Below, one piece after another: positions 32,190 through 42,208 of a DNA stretch of 64,000 bases. The first letter of the stretch is position 1. The number at the start of each line of letters is the position of its first letter. Both the position numbers and the translations under genes were made by a program. The DNA is taken from positions 86,941,418-87,005,417 of the forward strand of contig JAVHZZ010000003.1 in assembly GCA_036250195.1 (NCBI GenBank). The letters run 5' to 3'. Origin of the DNA: Mixophyes australis. Taxonomy: Eukaryota > Chordata > Amphibia > Anura > Limnodynastidae. The notes under the pieces were generated by a model. The model was not told where the DNA came from. It made no database searches and saw nothing but the letters and a program-made list of their open reading frames with translations.

Positions 32190-32690
32190 AGAGTTGTGTT
32201 CCTTAGCTGCTAATGGTGATTCCACATTGCAGCTGATTTTTCAGCTCTTGCAACACTCATCATTGCTCACTACCTAGCAGCTGAGCAGTCATCACTTTCT
32301 GCTCACGTGATTTCTACCCAGCAGCTAATCAGTCAACACTTTCTGCTCACATGATTTCTATCCAGTAACTGATTGGCCAGTATCTACATAAATACATTCA
32401 ATGTCATGATTGCCTTACTGGTGTTAGGTTTAACTAGGCTAGTTCCTGTATCTCTATTCATATTGATTGACATATTTGCTGCTGGTGGATTCAGTGTGTT
32501 TGACCTTGGCTTTGTTTACAGGACCTTGCTGTTCGATCTCGGCCTGCCCTTGAACTCTCTGCCTGTTTTTTGTCCTCATGTATCTCTCATGTCCTCTGAT
32601 CTGGCTTGCCAATTGACTCTCCTTTTTTGTGTCCTATTTGTCTTGATTTGACTATGTGCTGTTAAGTCCAGGGGCCATTAGAGTACCAGT
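32190..32690 (+). mobile_element. Candidate degraded LTR
   Basis: Three imperfect units of 'cagcagctgagcagtcatcactttctgctcacgtgatttctacc' run through 32270-32370, with 'tctacataaatac' as a possible TATA box near 32380. A pyrimidine-rich stretch with 'ccttggctttgtttacagg' and 'gatctcggcctgccc' follows. Tandem U3 repeats, a TATA box and a C/T-rich leader are the layout of amphibian LTRs. Termini and TSD were not found. Confidence 0.4.
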
Positions 32691-33793
32691 GGACAGTGTG
32701 GATTGGATCCAGAAAAGGCTAATTGTAAAAAACATCCTGCAATATAGGTTCTGCATAGGGGGATGTCAGTCATTGATTGCGGAGTTCATAACGGATACAA
32801 TCTGTGGATGGCTCATAGTTAATGTTCATCTTTACATTTGATGTAGTCATCAGATTGATAACTGTTTTGCACTACAAGACCCATTAAGTGATGTCACAAG
32901 AATCCATGATACACATTTGGGTTCCTTGTACCATGGAAACGTTGAGTTACTTATTTTACTTCTTGCCAAAAGCACATGGTAGAAAGATATGTTTACTTAT
33001 TTGTTTTAAAAAAAAAAAATGTCCACTGAGAGTACAGCCCTGAAAGTAATTATGTAACAAGAGTGCAAGGCAACTTGTGTTGAATTGAATATGCACCTAC
33101 GAGTCAATTGTGGGTTCATCCTTTTTGTTATTTTCTAACTTTATTGGATGAATTGTTTCAGATACCAAACATTAGAAGCCTTCACAAGAACTGCAATAGA
33201 GAACAATAATTTCCCTGTGGTTTATCCCTGTTTAGGAATTGTTGATTATGTGATCCTTAATACAGGAAATGACCAATGTTGTATAGTGGTGTTGAGAATG
33301 ATCTGTACTATTGGCCTAGCAATATTTGTCCGGGTGAATTAAATTGTGTCTGGAAGCTGAACGGCTTCTTATGGATTTTACTCTTGTTCCAAAATTCCAT
33401 TACGAGTGTTGCCTTAGTAGTACACATGCCAAAATCTGCCTGCATGGTTAACACGCTGGAGGTAGTTTATGATTGGCCTTGTATTGCAATTATTTGGTCC
33501 AGATGAACTGCTCAGTAATATTGTAGCAAATGGGATGCTCATAGTCTTTGTTTCAGGGTCAGCAAACTGCAAAAAAGAACCAAGATGTCAAACAAGGTGA
33601 TATGTATGGAGTGAATTGCCTAGGAGAAATTTAGGCCAGTGAGGCAGGTAAGAGACAATTCAAGATGGCTATTATAAAATGCAAGATATCAGTTATATAT
33701 AAAAAAAAAGGGAAATTATTTGAGATGCAGAAAGGTGCTTATACAAGTCTATATACTTCAGTTGTTCCTTTGAGAACCTTAATACATTTGTGC
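32691..33793. other. Unclassified sequence
   Basis: Short open frames only, with no recognised protein, RNA or transposon end. Confidence 0.45.
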
Positions 33794-33801
33794 GGAGAGT
33801 C

Positions 33802-35299
33802 CAGTGCCATAGCTAGAACTTTTAGTGCCCTTGAGGAGACAGGACACCAGCGCCCCTCAAACTTGTGGAAATGACATTTGCAGAGTAGGTGTGACCAACC
33901 TACTGTGTGGGTGTGGCTAGTGCTTTACTAGCACTAGACCACACTCAAACTCAAACCTTGTTTGATAACCAGAATAATGCAGTTAAAAAAGAGAGAGTCG
34001 AAAGCAAAAACAAGAATGACTCATCTAAAAAGATGCCTGTGGAGAGAGTTTACCAAAAGAAGACTTAACCTGCTTCCGCTTTTTACATTAATAAAAGGTG
34101 TATTGGTAAACTAGTTGGGATTAATTTGAATGCAGAACATCCACTACCACCCAGTACATAGTGCTCTACTCCCAAACTTCCCACTTAATTTACTATTGCA
34201 GATACCTGTGTTGAATTAGTAAATTAATTATCAGATAAGCAATTCAACCCAGGTAACCAAATTAAGCAAATTAAATGGGAAGTTCTGGAGAAAAGCATTT
34301 TGTATCAGTTGGAAGGTATCATGTTGGAGGGTGTGCCAAATGCATGCAGAAACATATTGGATTGCTCAGTGAGTACATCATGTTGCCTTCTCAATTTGAG
34401 GATTATTTACTAACTTTGATCAAAGGAAAAAATCTGCAAAAAAAAACTGCGGCAAACATCCATGCATTCAAGTTTACATGCATAGTGCAAATTAGGCAAT
34501 TAAAGCAAAAGTGGTTTCTATAATTTTACTGCAGATTTGCACTTTTGAGTAATCTTAGTAAATAACCTGCAATTACTTTTTTAGTTGCAACCACTGCTTT
34601 TGACATGGATTTTGCAGTGATATAGTGCTATATTGATATATGTTAACCAAAAGTATTGCACATAGGTTGAGTAAACCTGCCAATGGTAGAAAATCCCACC
34701 CAGTTCATGAACCCCTCAAATTAACACAGAGGACTCTAGAATATACTTTATACTATGTCTTGTGTTTATGAGGCTACAGAGAATGTTCCTGAACATTTAA
34801 AGTCATGGCCTAAGAAGGAAACTTTTTTTATACAATTAGTCATAAATACAATTTATATAAAGTAATTACAAAGACTACCTCAGCAAATGTGACCACCCCC
34901 TTCCCTCCCCCTATCTACCGCTCTATTTTTACTAGAGTTATTTAATACCTTTTTAAGCTTCTTTGTCTTTCTTCTTTATCCTGCTGAAAAGAGTCCTCTG
35001 CTTCTCCCGGTCCAGCAGCCTTTGTCCTGTAGCTCCTGGCTGATGGCTTCTGTTTGCTCCTCTAAGTACTCTGACCGTGCCATAGTGTCACAATGCTTCA
35101 GGGAGCAAATGACAGAGAGCAGAAGCCAGAGCCAGGTGCCAGGCTCTCATTTTGAAGCACCGGACAGCTGGGTACAAAGCAACGGGTTGATGGGCACCTA
35201 GCGGCGGTAATCTGCTTAAATGGAGCCGTGCATGCTGCACCCCCTTGTGCTTGCACCCTGGGAGAGGGCACCGCCTGTACTGGCCTAGTTATGACCCTG
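33802..35299. mobile_element. hAT-type non-autonomous element, 1498 bp, 8-bp TSD
   Basis: The left end CAGTGCCATAGCTAGAAC and the right end 'GGCCTAGTTATGACCCTG' are inverted. GGAGAGTC at 33794-33801 and CGAGAGTC at 35300-35307 agree in 7 of 8 bases, so the TSD is nearly intact. The subterminal 'agtgcccttgagg' has a counterpart in 'gagagggcaccgcc'. No transposase is encoded. A smaller inverted-repeat element is nested at 34399-34569. The right 400 bp are GC-richer than the left. Confidence 0.85.
34399..34569. mobile_element. Inverted-repeat MITE, family D (171 bp), nested in hAT
   Basis: The left 'AGGATTATTTACTAACTTTGATCAAAGG' region is mirrored on the right by 'cacttttgagtaatcttagtaaataacct'. 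Subterminal 'aaatctgcaaaaaaaaact' is mirrored by 'tttactgcagattt'. There is no unambiguous TSD. Confidence 0.6.
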
Positions 35300-35307
35300 C
35301 GAGAGTC

Positions 35308-35975
35308 AATATCTTCAGCATCAAGAGATTCCATATAGGATATCTGGTAAAGAAAAGCAGCTGTTCCCTAATTGAGGGAATACTGGTCATTTTTCTATTA
35401 CCTTTGAATCATCATTTTAGCACAACAGGCAGTTAGCAATAATTTCATTTTGGCAGAATGCTGTAAGTATGTGCAGTGTAAGAAAAGCTTCCACTGATGA
35501 GAAGGAACAATAATACCAGTCATATGATTGTTGACACTAATGATTTCCTACCAAAAAGATCAAAGCCAACGAATACTGTTCTGAGTGTAAGGTAATTACC
35601 CCCATCAGTATGCATCTTCTGCTGAAATCTGCGATGAGGAGAAACATGAGTACAGCGACCAGTGCAGCTGATGATCCACAGCCAGACCATATATTTTTCA
35701 ATTTCGCTAAGCAATTCACTAGGTAAGCGGAATATAAAACTGTTCCTACATTGCAATATTGGCGACAATATGCAGAAAATATTAAGCGTTGTGCTTAAAG
35801 TCAGCCCAATGTCTTATACCAATTATCTCATTATCGGCTATGCTGATAAAAAGGGTCTGCTATTGGTCTGTATGTGCAATAACTCTTTAACTGCTCTAAC
35901 AAGCCCCAGTGACAGTGATCTGACTGTTAGATCTTATTTTTGACTAAATAGATCTAATTTAATTGCAAGATATCT
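35308..35975. other. Unclassified sequence
   Basis: No gene or repeat recognised. Overlapping short frames on both strands at 35520-35943 show no family motif. Confidence 0.45.
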
Positions 35976-36331
35976 TCATCATCATCATCATCATTTATTT
36001 ATAGAGCGCCACTGATTCCGCAGCACTGTACAGAGAACGCATTCACATCAGTCCCTGCCCCATTGGAGCTTACAGTCTAAATTCCCCTAACATACACACA
36101 GACAAGTGACACAGACAAAGAGAGAGAGACTAGGGTCAATTTTGATAGCAGCCAATTAACCTACCAGTATGTTTTTTGAGTGTGGGAGGAAACCGGAGCA
36201 CCCGGAGGAATCCCACACAAACACGGGGAGAACATACAAACTCGTCAGAGATAAGGCTATGGTCGGGAATTGAACTCGTGACCCCAGTGCTGTGAGGCAG
36301 AAGTGCTAACCACTTAGCCACCGTGTTGCCC
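35976..36331 (-). mobile_element. tRNA-like SINE with L2-like tail, best copy (about 356 bp)
   Basis: Minus strand, 5' to 3'. The tRNA-like head is 'gtggctaagtggttagcact' (A-box region) and 'gagttcaattcccgacc' (B box), so RNA polymerase III could once have started here. The body is 'gtatgttctccccgtgtttg' and 'ggtgctccggtttcctccca'. The tail 'tagactgtaagctccaatgg', 'cagtgctgcggaatcagtgg' ends in a (GAT)n run. The tail matches the L2 3' end at 16782-16840, so L2 enzymes probably moved this SINE. Confidence 0.82.
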
Positions 36332-36939
36332 TATATATGATATATGTGTGAAACCAAATTGGATACTGATCCGGTAACTTAGAAATCATTTGAGCACCAG
36401 AATCATCCCACCTGTGGCTGGCATAAATAGCTGAAATATTGTGTTCAAATGATTGGAAATTGGTGTTAATGTTCAAAGTAGTGAAGCCATGGATGGCAAA
36501 TTTTCTCACAATAGAAGACATCATATGTCATCTGTCATTAGTTATTTGTAATTGTCATTAAATTATGATACCACATGTCATTATTGTCTGCACTGCATTC
36601 TTCTCAGCACTCCTTGCCTGAGTAAAGTACTGAGTCTTAGCTGTGAGTACACATCTGTCTGTGGATACTTGTTGCTGAACATTGGCTTGCTTGATCACCC
36701 TTATTCCTCAAACCCTTGGCCTTGCTAGTAACATTGACCACTCTCCTCTTTGCAATCCTGACCCGCGACCTGTTACCTTGATTATACTATGTCTCTAATC
36801 CCAGGCCTCAGCTAACTTGTTCTTCTGTCTGCATCTACTTAATGGATCATGAAAGCACAGTTTTCAAGTTTTTTTTTAATTTAACTTAATTTAATTTAAC
36901 TTGATTTGTACAAACACTATACATACTGGAGCTTTTGTC
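36332..36939. other. Unclassified sequence with LTR-like pyrimidine-rich part
   Basis: From about 36600 to 36840, phrases such as 'cttggccttgctagtaac' and 'cctgacccgcgacctgtt' resemble the leader of degraded amphibian LTRs. No termini were found. A (TTTAA)n-like run follows at 36872-36905. Confidence 0.35.
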
Positions 36940-37130
36940 TGTAACAAAAGGGGGCATTTAGCTGGCAATCTGCAGAGAAAGGATGCAGATTACAGTGTGC
37001 ACAGTGTACATAGTTTAAACATAAACATGTGTAGGACATATGTGTGACAAAATAATGGTATAGAGTTTTATTTAATGTATACAATTTGGAAGTGTCTTTT
37101 CCAATGCAGCTAGATAACAGGGTGTGCCTG

Positions 37131-37452
37131 TGTCATGAAATCCGAGAGTCTTTAATGGATCCCTTGTATCTGTCAGGTTTGGTATTGGGAGCCAGATCCT
37201 TATAGCGAGTGAATGAACTCAAAGAACAGGCGTCTGACAGGAGGAAGTAGGAGGTTTAAATACCACTCCAAAATGCTGTGACCAATGAGGAATGAGTGTG
37301 AGGTCTGAAGAGAGGAGAGCCGACTTGCACATGCGCAGAACCCAAGGCAAGATGGCGGTTTCCATCCAAGGATGTGACCAGAACAACGGGCTCACCGCTT
37401 ACTAGAGAGAAGTAATACTGCAGGTGCCTGTCTGCGGGACCAGCATGTGACA
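37131..37452 (+). mobile_element. Solo LTR 3, compact (322 bp), perfect 5-bp TSD
   Basis: It starts TGTCATGAAATCC, ends CAGCATGTGACA, and is flanked by GCCTG at 37126-37130 and 37453-37457. It shares 'aggaggtttaaatacc', 'gaccaatgaggaat', 'cacatgcgcagaac' and 'caagatggcgg' with solo LTRs 1 and 2, but has no tandem array. It interrupts another LTR (36940-37771). This short form shows which parts of the family are the conserved core. Confidence 0.88.
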
Positions 37453-37547
37453 GCCTGCAGTAAGAACAATCAAACAGAAGCAGATGATGAGATTTTCCTT
37501 TTAAAGGGAAGGTGGGAGTGTCACCTGCATATCAAGCAAGAGTTGTG

Positions 37548-37560
37548 GGAGGTATAAAAT
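37548..37560 (+). promoter_or_regulatory. LTR TATA box
   Basis: 'GGTATAAAA' inside the Gypsy-like LTR, with a transcription start expected about 25-30 bp downstream. The adjoining 'ctgtttgtttcactgttcagtgtgactg' is plausible R-region sequence. The promoter's activity today is unknown. Confidence 0.5.
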
Positions 37561-37845
37561 CCTGTTTGTTTCACTGTTCAGTGTGACTGATGCTAGAGAA
37601 GCTGTCCGGTGACTAGAGAGCTGGTCTCTGTTTATTTAGTGTTTAAGGTCACAAAAAACTGTGTGTGGAATATTTTTATTGTCAAGTACTTTTACCATCC
37701 CGACATTGAAACAAACTAAAAAGGCAAGACATTATATGCATGTTTTTCACCACAAGTGTGCTTTGTCACAAGTGGTGTCAGAAGTGCAGATGCTCAGGGA
37801 AGCAAGATTTTGCTAGCCATTTATTTCTAAATTTTTGACTGATGT

Positions 37846-38310
37846 ACACAGGGATGGATTGAGGGCGGGGCAACCAGGACATACAACTGTCCCCCCCCGC
37901 AATTATCTTCCAGCACCCTGCTCCCTCCTTCTCACTGTTAGGTGTGACATCATCATTACATAAAGAAGGGGGCACAGTATGCTCAATATGCTGATGATGA
38001 ATAGTGGCAGAGTTTGGTGATGAAGAAGGGGGAACAATGTGTTGATGAAGAAGGGGCACATTGCTGTAACACAGTGATGAAGGGGGGGCAGTGTGATGAA
38101 GGAAGACGAGCAGTTTGATAAAGGAGGGGAACAGTGTCATGATGGAGGGGAGCAGTGTTATGAAGGGGGAACAGTGTAAAGAAGATGGATGGTTTGAGGA
38201 AGGGGAATACGTGTGATGATGGAGGGGAGAAATTATAAAGGAGGGGAACAGTGTGATGAAGGAGCGAAGCAGTGTTATGAAGGAGAGGAAAATGTGATAG
38301 ATGGTTCTTT
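37846..38310. mobile_element. hAT-like left end followed by minisatellite
   Basis: 'CAGGGATGGATTGAGGGCGGGG' near 37849 looks like a hAT terminus. From 37965 to 38300 a degenerate 20-25 bp unit, 'gtgatgaaggaggggaacagt', recurs some 12 times. 'caccctgctccctccttctcactgttaggtgtgacatcatc' at 37914 has a diverged relative near 40070 ('caccctgctctcttctcgctgactgttgggagtgatgtc'). The right terminus was not identified. Confidence 0.55.
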
Positions 38311-38534
38311 TTAACAAAATTAGATTTTACAAAATAACCTGCTGATTTAAGATACTGATGCCATGTTAATATCTACTGTGATATCTGGTCGTAATATCAC
38401 CCTGCAGTGGCAATACAAATGAGCTTGTAGTAAAGTACACCCATCACCTGCATATATTTAAAGCAGCAATTTTATGGACATAGCTAATTTTGCAGCCCAT
38501 CTGTTCATGGTATGAAGTGCCATGATTTAACGAT

Positions 38535-38660
38535 TTCTCTTGTCTGTGCCAGTCTTTCTGCTCTTCCCTTGCTTGTGCCAGCCTCTTTGCTCTTCCCTTG
38601 CCTGCACCAGCCTCTTTGCTCTTCTCTTGCCTGTGCCATCCTGTGCTCTTCCCTTGATAC
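38535..38660. repeat. Minisatellite, 33-36 bp unit, four copies
   Basis: The unit is 'tgctcttcccttgcctgtgccagcctcttt'; copies at about 38538, 38570, 38606 and 38640 differ by a few bases. The minus-strand frame through it is only the repeat read as codons. Confidence 0.85.
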
Positions 38661-39158
38661 TTTGATATAATATACTAAATTGGTAATTGCTCTGTTGATA
38701 GCAATATATTTGTATTATGGTGTCCGCCTTGTCATTTTTTTCTGGATCTGCCCATAGATGCAAACATTTCTTGTTCAGTAGTAGCCATTAGCAGCATAAG
38801 CATATATTTGTGTGTTATAAGCATATATCATGCTGTCTGCCAGCAGTACCTTAGCAAATTGTTTCCCAAAGTCCCATATTCCTGCTCAAATTGTCTGTCT
38901 CTACCAGTATCTTAGTCCCATCACTGTTTTGAGGCTTCACATACACTGCTGTCTTTGCCACTCCTGGCAGCCGTTGTGACAGGCTCTGGAGCAGGCAGCA
39001 GATGGATGATTGTTTTAGGGTGGCAATGATTTCACCTCCACATAGTCTTAATTGTATTTTATTTTCTTTGTATGTGTGTTATATAGCTTACTTAATTTAT
39101 GTATTTTACAGTTTGGTTTGGAAAGATGTTTAAAAAAATAAGTTAGAGGATATTACTT
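38661..39158. other. Unclassified sequence
   Basis: No gene or repeat recognised. Confidence 0.45.
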
Positions 39159-39161
39159 ATA

Positions 39162-39393
39162 GGGGGGTATTCAATTGTTAGCGTTAACGAGAAAAAACGA
39201 GCGCTCAAAAAATATTACTGTTTATACGGTAATATTGCGCGTGAAAAGCGTTAATACGGTAGTTTACTCGCGGAATTTCAGCTCGCCGCTCAGGGAGCGG
39301 CGAGCTGAAATTTTGCGAGTAATTACCGTATTAACGCTAAGATTTTTTGAGCGCTCGTTTTTCCCCGTTAACGCTAACAATTGAATACCCCCC
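39162..39393. mobile_element. Palindromic MITE, family B, copy 2 (232 bp), TSD ATA
   Basis: A near-perfect hairpin. GGGGGGTATTCAATTGTTAG is mirrored by 'CTAACAATTGAATACCCCCC', 'cgagcgctcaaaaaat' by 'attttttgagcgctcg', and the loop-side 'atttcagctcgccgctc' by 'gagcggcgagctgaaat'. ATA stands at 39159-39161 and 39394-39396. The arms differ by only a few changes, so this copy is young. A 3-bp TSD and G-run termini suggest PIF/Harbinger ancestry. Confidence 0.88.
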
Positions 39394-39396
39394 ATA

Positions 39397-40664
39397 ATGT
39401 TTGAAACAGAGTGTTCTATTGCGTGAAATTATCTCCCAAAATAAAGTTTGTCTGATAAAAGAAATGTTACCTCGGGTTTTATAATTACAGAAATAAATCT
39501 GCTGCACAGTTATTAAAGATCAACATCCTAGAATAGAACAATTGAATGGCAAATATCCTTTACTTAAATAAATGTCTCTGTTCCAGCAAGTAGTTGATAT
39601 GTGCTTTTATTCACTCCCCAAGCAGATATCTATGATATCAATAATCAATAATCCATGTAAAAATGATATTACATTAAACCATGGGGTGTCTGCACAAACT
39701 CTAAATAAATGTCACAAGGTTCTACACTAAACTAAAGTTGCATGAGCATACATGAAATAATTAAAACCATACATATAGGCTAAAAATAGGAAATCTGAAA
39801 ATACTACAATACCTCTAAACTAGTTAACTCTCTGGAAAAAATAAGGTTCTTAGTTCAATATCACAGAAATTCTGTGGCTTCACCTCCCATCATTTTATTA
39901 ATTTAGAACCTACTTTTTATTTCTTTGCACTACTTTTTATAGGCAACCCGGGCCGGCTGAACCTGGAATAAGCATAGTAGGGGAGGCAGGGGCATGTCTT
40001 CCTTGCTTGTCCTCCAGCCCTATAAACACTTATTGGTGCCGGCGTTGGGTCCCTACTTCCTCCTTCCTCCACCCTGCTCTCTTCTCGCTGACTGTTGGGA
40101 GTGATGTCAACATCATGCCCTGAAGCTGTCAGTGTATTGCAAATAACAACATGCAAAGTATAATCTATTTATTTTAGCTAATATAAAGTGGTAAAGAGGC
40201 TAATTAATGTTTCCAACTTTCAAATTTGATATCAATCTGTTCTCAATTGCTTAAGAATGTTTCCAGTGTTATTTATGTAGCGCTCGCACTTTGCAAACGC
40301 TAGTTATAAACAAATAAGTTTTTCATTCACTAAATAGCCAACTCACAGGGATCATAAAAAACAGTTTATACAGGTCTAAAAGCGGTATTCTGGAGAAAGA
40401 CACCTTGCAATCTCAAGGAACAATGACCAGAGGAATCACTGCTTTTTGCAAATGTACAGTGTATAAATTGTTCATCTCTGGCATTGGAAACCAGAGAGTT
40501 CTCATAGAAGCTTGTTAGTACTAACAGGCGCATGCATATGCATACCAAACTTTGCTTGTAATATACAGTATATTGCAAATAAAACCTTTGTGTTTTGGAA
40601 CCACATCGATCACATTTGACAATCTTTATTGCAAATGATAGATATATACGGAAATAACATCTCA
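39397..40664. other. Unclassified, with a transposon fragment at about 39940-40125
   Basis: The fragment ('aacccgggccggctgaacc...caccctgctctcttctcgctgactgttgggagtgatgtc') shares its end with the element at 37846 and has 'cccgggccgg' in common with 27841. It is probably a remnant of that hAT-like group. The rest is AT-rich and carries no gene. Confidence 0.4.
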
Positions 40665-40765
40665 CAGCATGGAGTGATGGGTTCACTTCCCACCATAGTC
40701 CTATCTGTGTGGAATTTATATGTTTTCCTTGTGTTTGTGTAGGTTTCCTCTGGGTGAGTGAGTGA
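40665..40765 (+). mobile_element. SINE head fragment, plus orientation
   Basis: 'ctcacagcatggagtgatgggttcacttcccacc' holds the B box in 'gggttcacttcccacc'. 'atctgtgtggaatttatatg' and 'gtttgtgtaggtttcctctgggtg' follow, the body of the SINE at 35976-36331. The tail is missing. Confidence 0.72.
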
Positions 40766-40889
40766 TTACATATTCTCAGTACCACATTGCATAATATGAT
40801 TGGTACAATAAACAATAGTCATAATCCAACAATAGTCTTAGACATTCATTGGACCTGTTATTCTGGACAAATTTTACAGGCAGTGGTTT

Positions 40890-41155
40890 TAGGTTTTGTT
40901 ATTTACTGGATATTAAGACTTTGTTGCTGTATAATATATTGGATATTGTGTTAATTCTGTTTCACATTGGGTGTCATATACCACCCATTCAAGTTATTAG
41001 TGTGCTGGACATTGATACTAAGTAATATGCTGGACATTGTGTCTACCCTAATGGGCATTGTGGCTTTATGCTGCACCTTTTTGCAATACTAATTAGTCCA
41101 TTTGGGATGTTATGCTACTCAGTAAATTTACATAGTATGCTGGAGTTGGAACTAA
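40890..41155. repeat. Degenerate tandem repeat around 'atgctggacattg'
   Basis: 'tattggatattgtg', 'gtgctggacattgatac', 'atgctggacattgtgtc', 'atgggcattgtgg' and 'atgctggagttgg' follow each other here. After the MITE at 41157-42430 the pattern resumes as 'atgatgggcattgggac' and 'actggatattaggg' up to about 42510. The MITE therefore entered an existing array. Confidence 0.55.
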
Positions 41156-41251
41156 AGTGCCTCATTTAGAGTTATGGCAAAGGAAAAAAAGGAGCTAATT
41201 TGCTCCTGGACAAACCACGTTGCAATGCAAGGGGTACAAAGCCATTTATTT

Positions 41252-42208
41252 AACATAGTAACATAACATAGTTAATGAGGTTGAAAAAAGACACCAGTCC
41301 ATCAAGTTCAAGCTATTTTGGATCTCCTGCGATCCTGCACTTATATTTGAAATTGATCCAGAGTACTGACAATCTGGTTCAATTGTGAAAATCCCCCCAG
41401 ACTCAATATTGCAGTCCTATTTTTACCCTTTATCCACTACTATCCTTCATTTTAATTAACGGTCGTATCCCTGGATACACTTTTCCGCTAAAAATTTGTC
41501 TAACCCTTTCTTAAACATATCTATTGAATCTGCCATCACAACCTTCCCTGGCAATGAATTCCATATCTTGACTGCCCTTACTGTAAATAACCCCTTCCTT
41601 TGATGGTTGTGAAATTTCCTCTCCTCTAACCTTAGGGGGTGACCGCGTGTCCTGTGTATAGTCCTTGGGGTAAAAAGTTCCCATGAAAGTTCTCTGTTTT
41701 GACCCCTAATGTATTTGTACATAGTAATCATATCTCCTCTTAGATGCCTCTTTTCTAAAGTAAACATGCCTAAACTGGCTAACCTTTCCTCATAACTTAA
41801 TGACTCCATAACCTTTATCAATTTTGTCACCCATCTCTGAACCCTTTCTAGTTCCAAATTATCTTTTTTATAGAGTGGTGCCCAGAACTGTACTGCATAT
41901 TCAAGATGAGGTCTTACCAACGATTTATACAGTGGCAAATTACACTGTCTTCCCTTCCATCTATGCCCCTTTTTATGCATTCCATTACTTTGTTTGCCCT
42001 TGCAGCTGCTGCTTGACATTTAGCACTATTGCTAAGTCTACTGTCTACGAGCACTCCCAAATCCTTTTCCATTATAGATTCTCCTAAATTAATTCCATTT
42101 AATTTATAGATTGCATTTTTGTTTTTGATCCCTAAATGCATAACCTTATATTTATCTATGTTAAACCTCATATTCCATTTGGCCGCCCAATCCTCCAGTT
42201 TATTTACT
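41252..42208 (-). mobile_element. CR1-family LINE 3' fragment
   Basis: Minus strand, 5'-truncated. The plus-strand left edge carries the tail 'aacatagtaacataacatag' and 'ccagtccatcaagttcaagc', the usual CR1 3' UTR. The ORF2 C-terminal part fills 41456-42200. Flanking 'atttattta' and 'atttagtt' may be a worn TSD. It belongs to a different CR1 subfamily from the copy at 4721 by its protein sequence. Confidence 0.85.
41456..42171 (-). pseudogene. CR1 ORF2 C-terminal remnant
   Basis: In order: 'MRFNIDKYKVMHLGIKNKNA' and 'MEKDLGVLVDSRLSNSAKCQ', then after a frameshift near 41990 'YKSLVRPHLEYAVQFWAPLY', 'LERVQRWVTKLIKVMESLSY', 'TIHRTRGHPLRLEERKF' and 'VRAVKIWNSLPGKVV', ending in a stop near 41456. 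This is the thumb and C-terminal region that follows the RT palm in CR1. The YADD-bearing palm is missing. Only one clear frameshift in about 235 codons points to moderate age. Confidence 0.88.

Larger units (their letters stand above)
36940..37771 (+). mobile_element. Gypsy-like LTR with TATA box and primer-binding-site-like sequence
   Basis: 'GAGGTATAAAATCC' near 37549 is a clear TATA box. About 220 bp downstream the sequence 'GCTTTGTCACAAGTGGTGTCAGAAGTG' appears; a TGGTGTCAGAAGTG-type primer-binding site directly after the LTR end is typical of several Gypsy lineages. This places the LTR's right end near 37771. The left end is taken as TGTAACAAAAGG at 36940 and is uncertain. The internal region is lost soon after 37790. 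Solo LTR 3 interrupts it. Confidence 0.55.

Noticed and set aside
34881..35100. Pyrimidine-rich stretch resembling a gene leader
   Set aside because: It lies within the hAT element bounded by a near-perfect TSD, and no exon-like frame follows.
37778..38317. 179-codon minus-strand frame rich in Ser, Pro and His
   Set aside because: It is a minisatellite read as codons; length and composition follow from the repeat unit.
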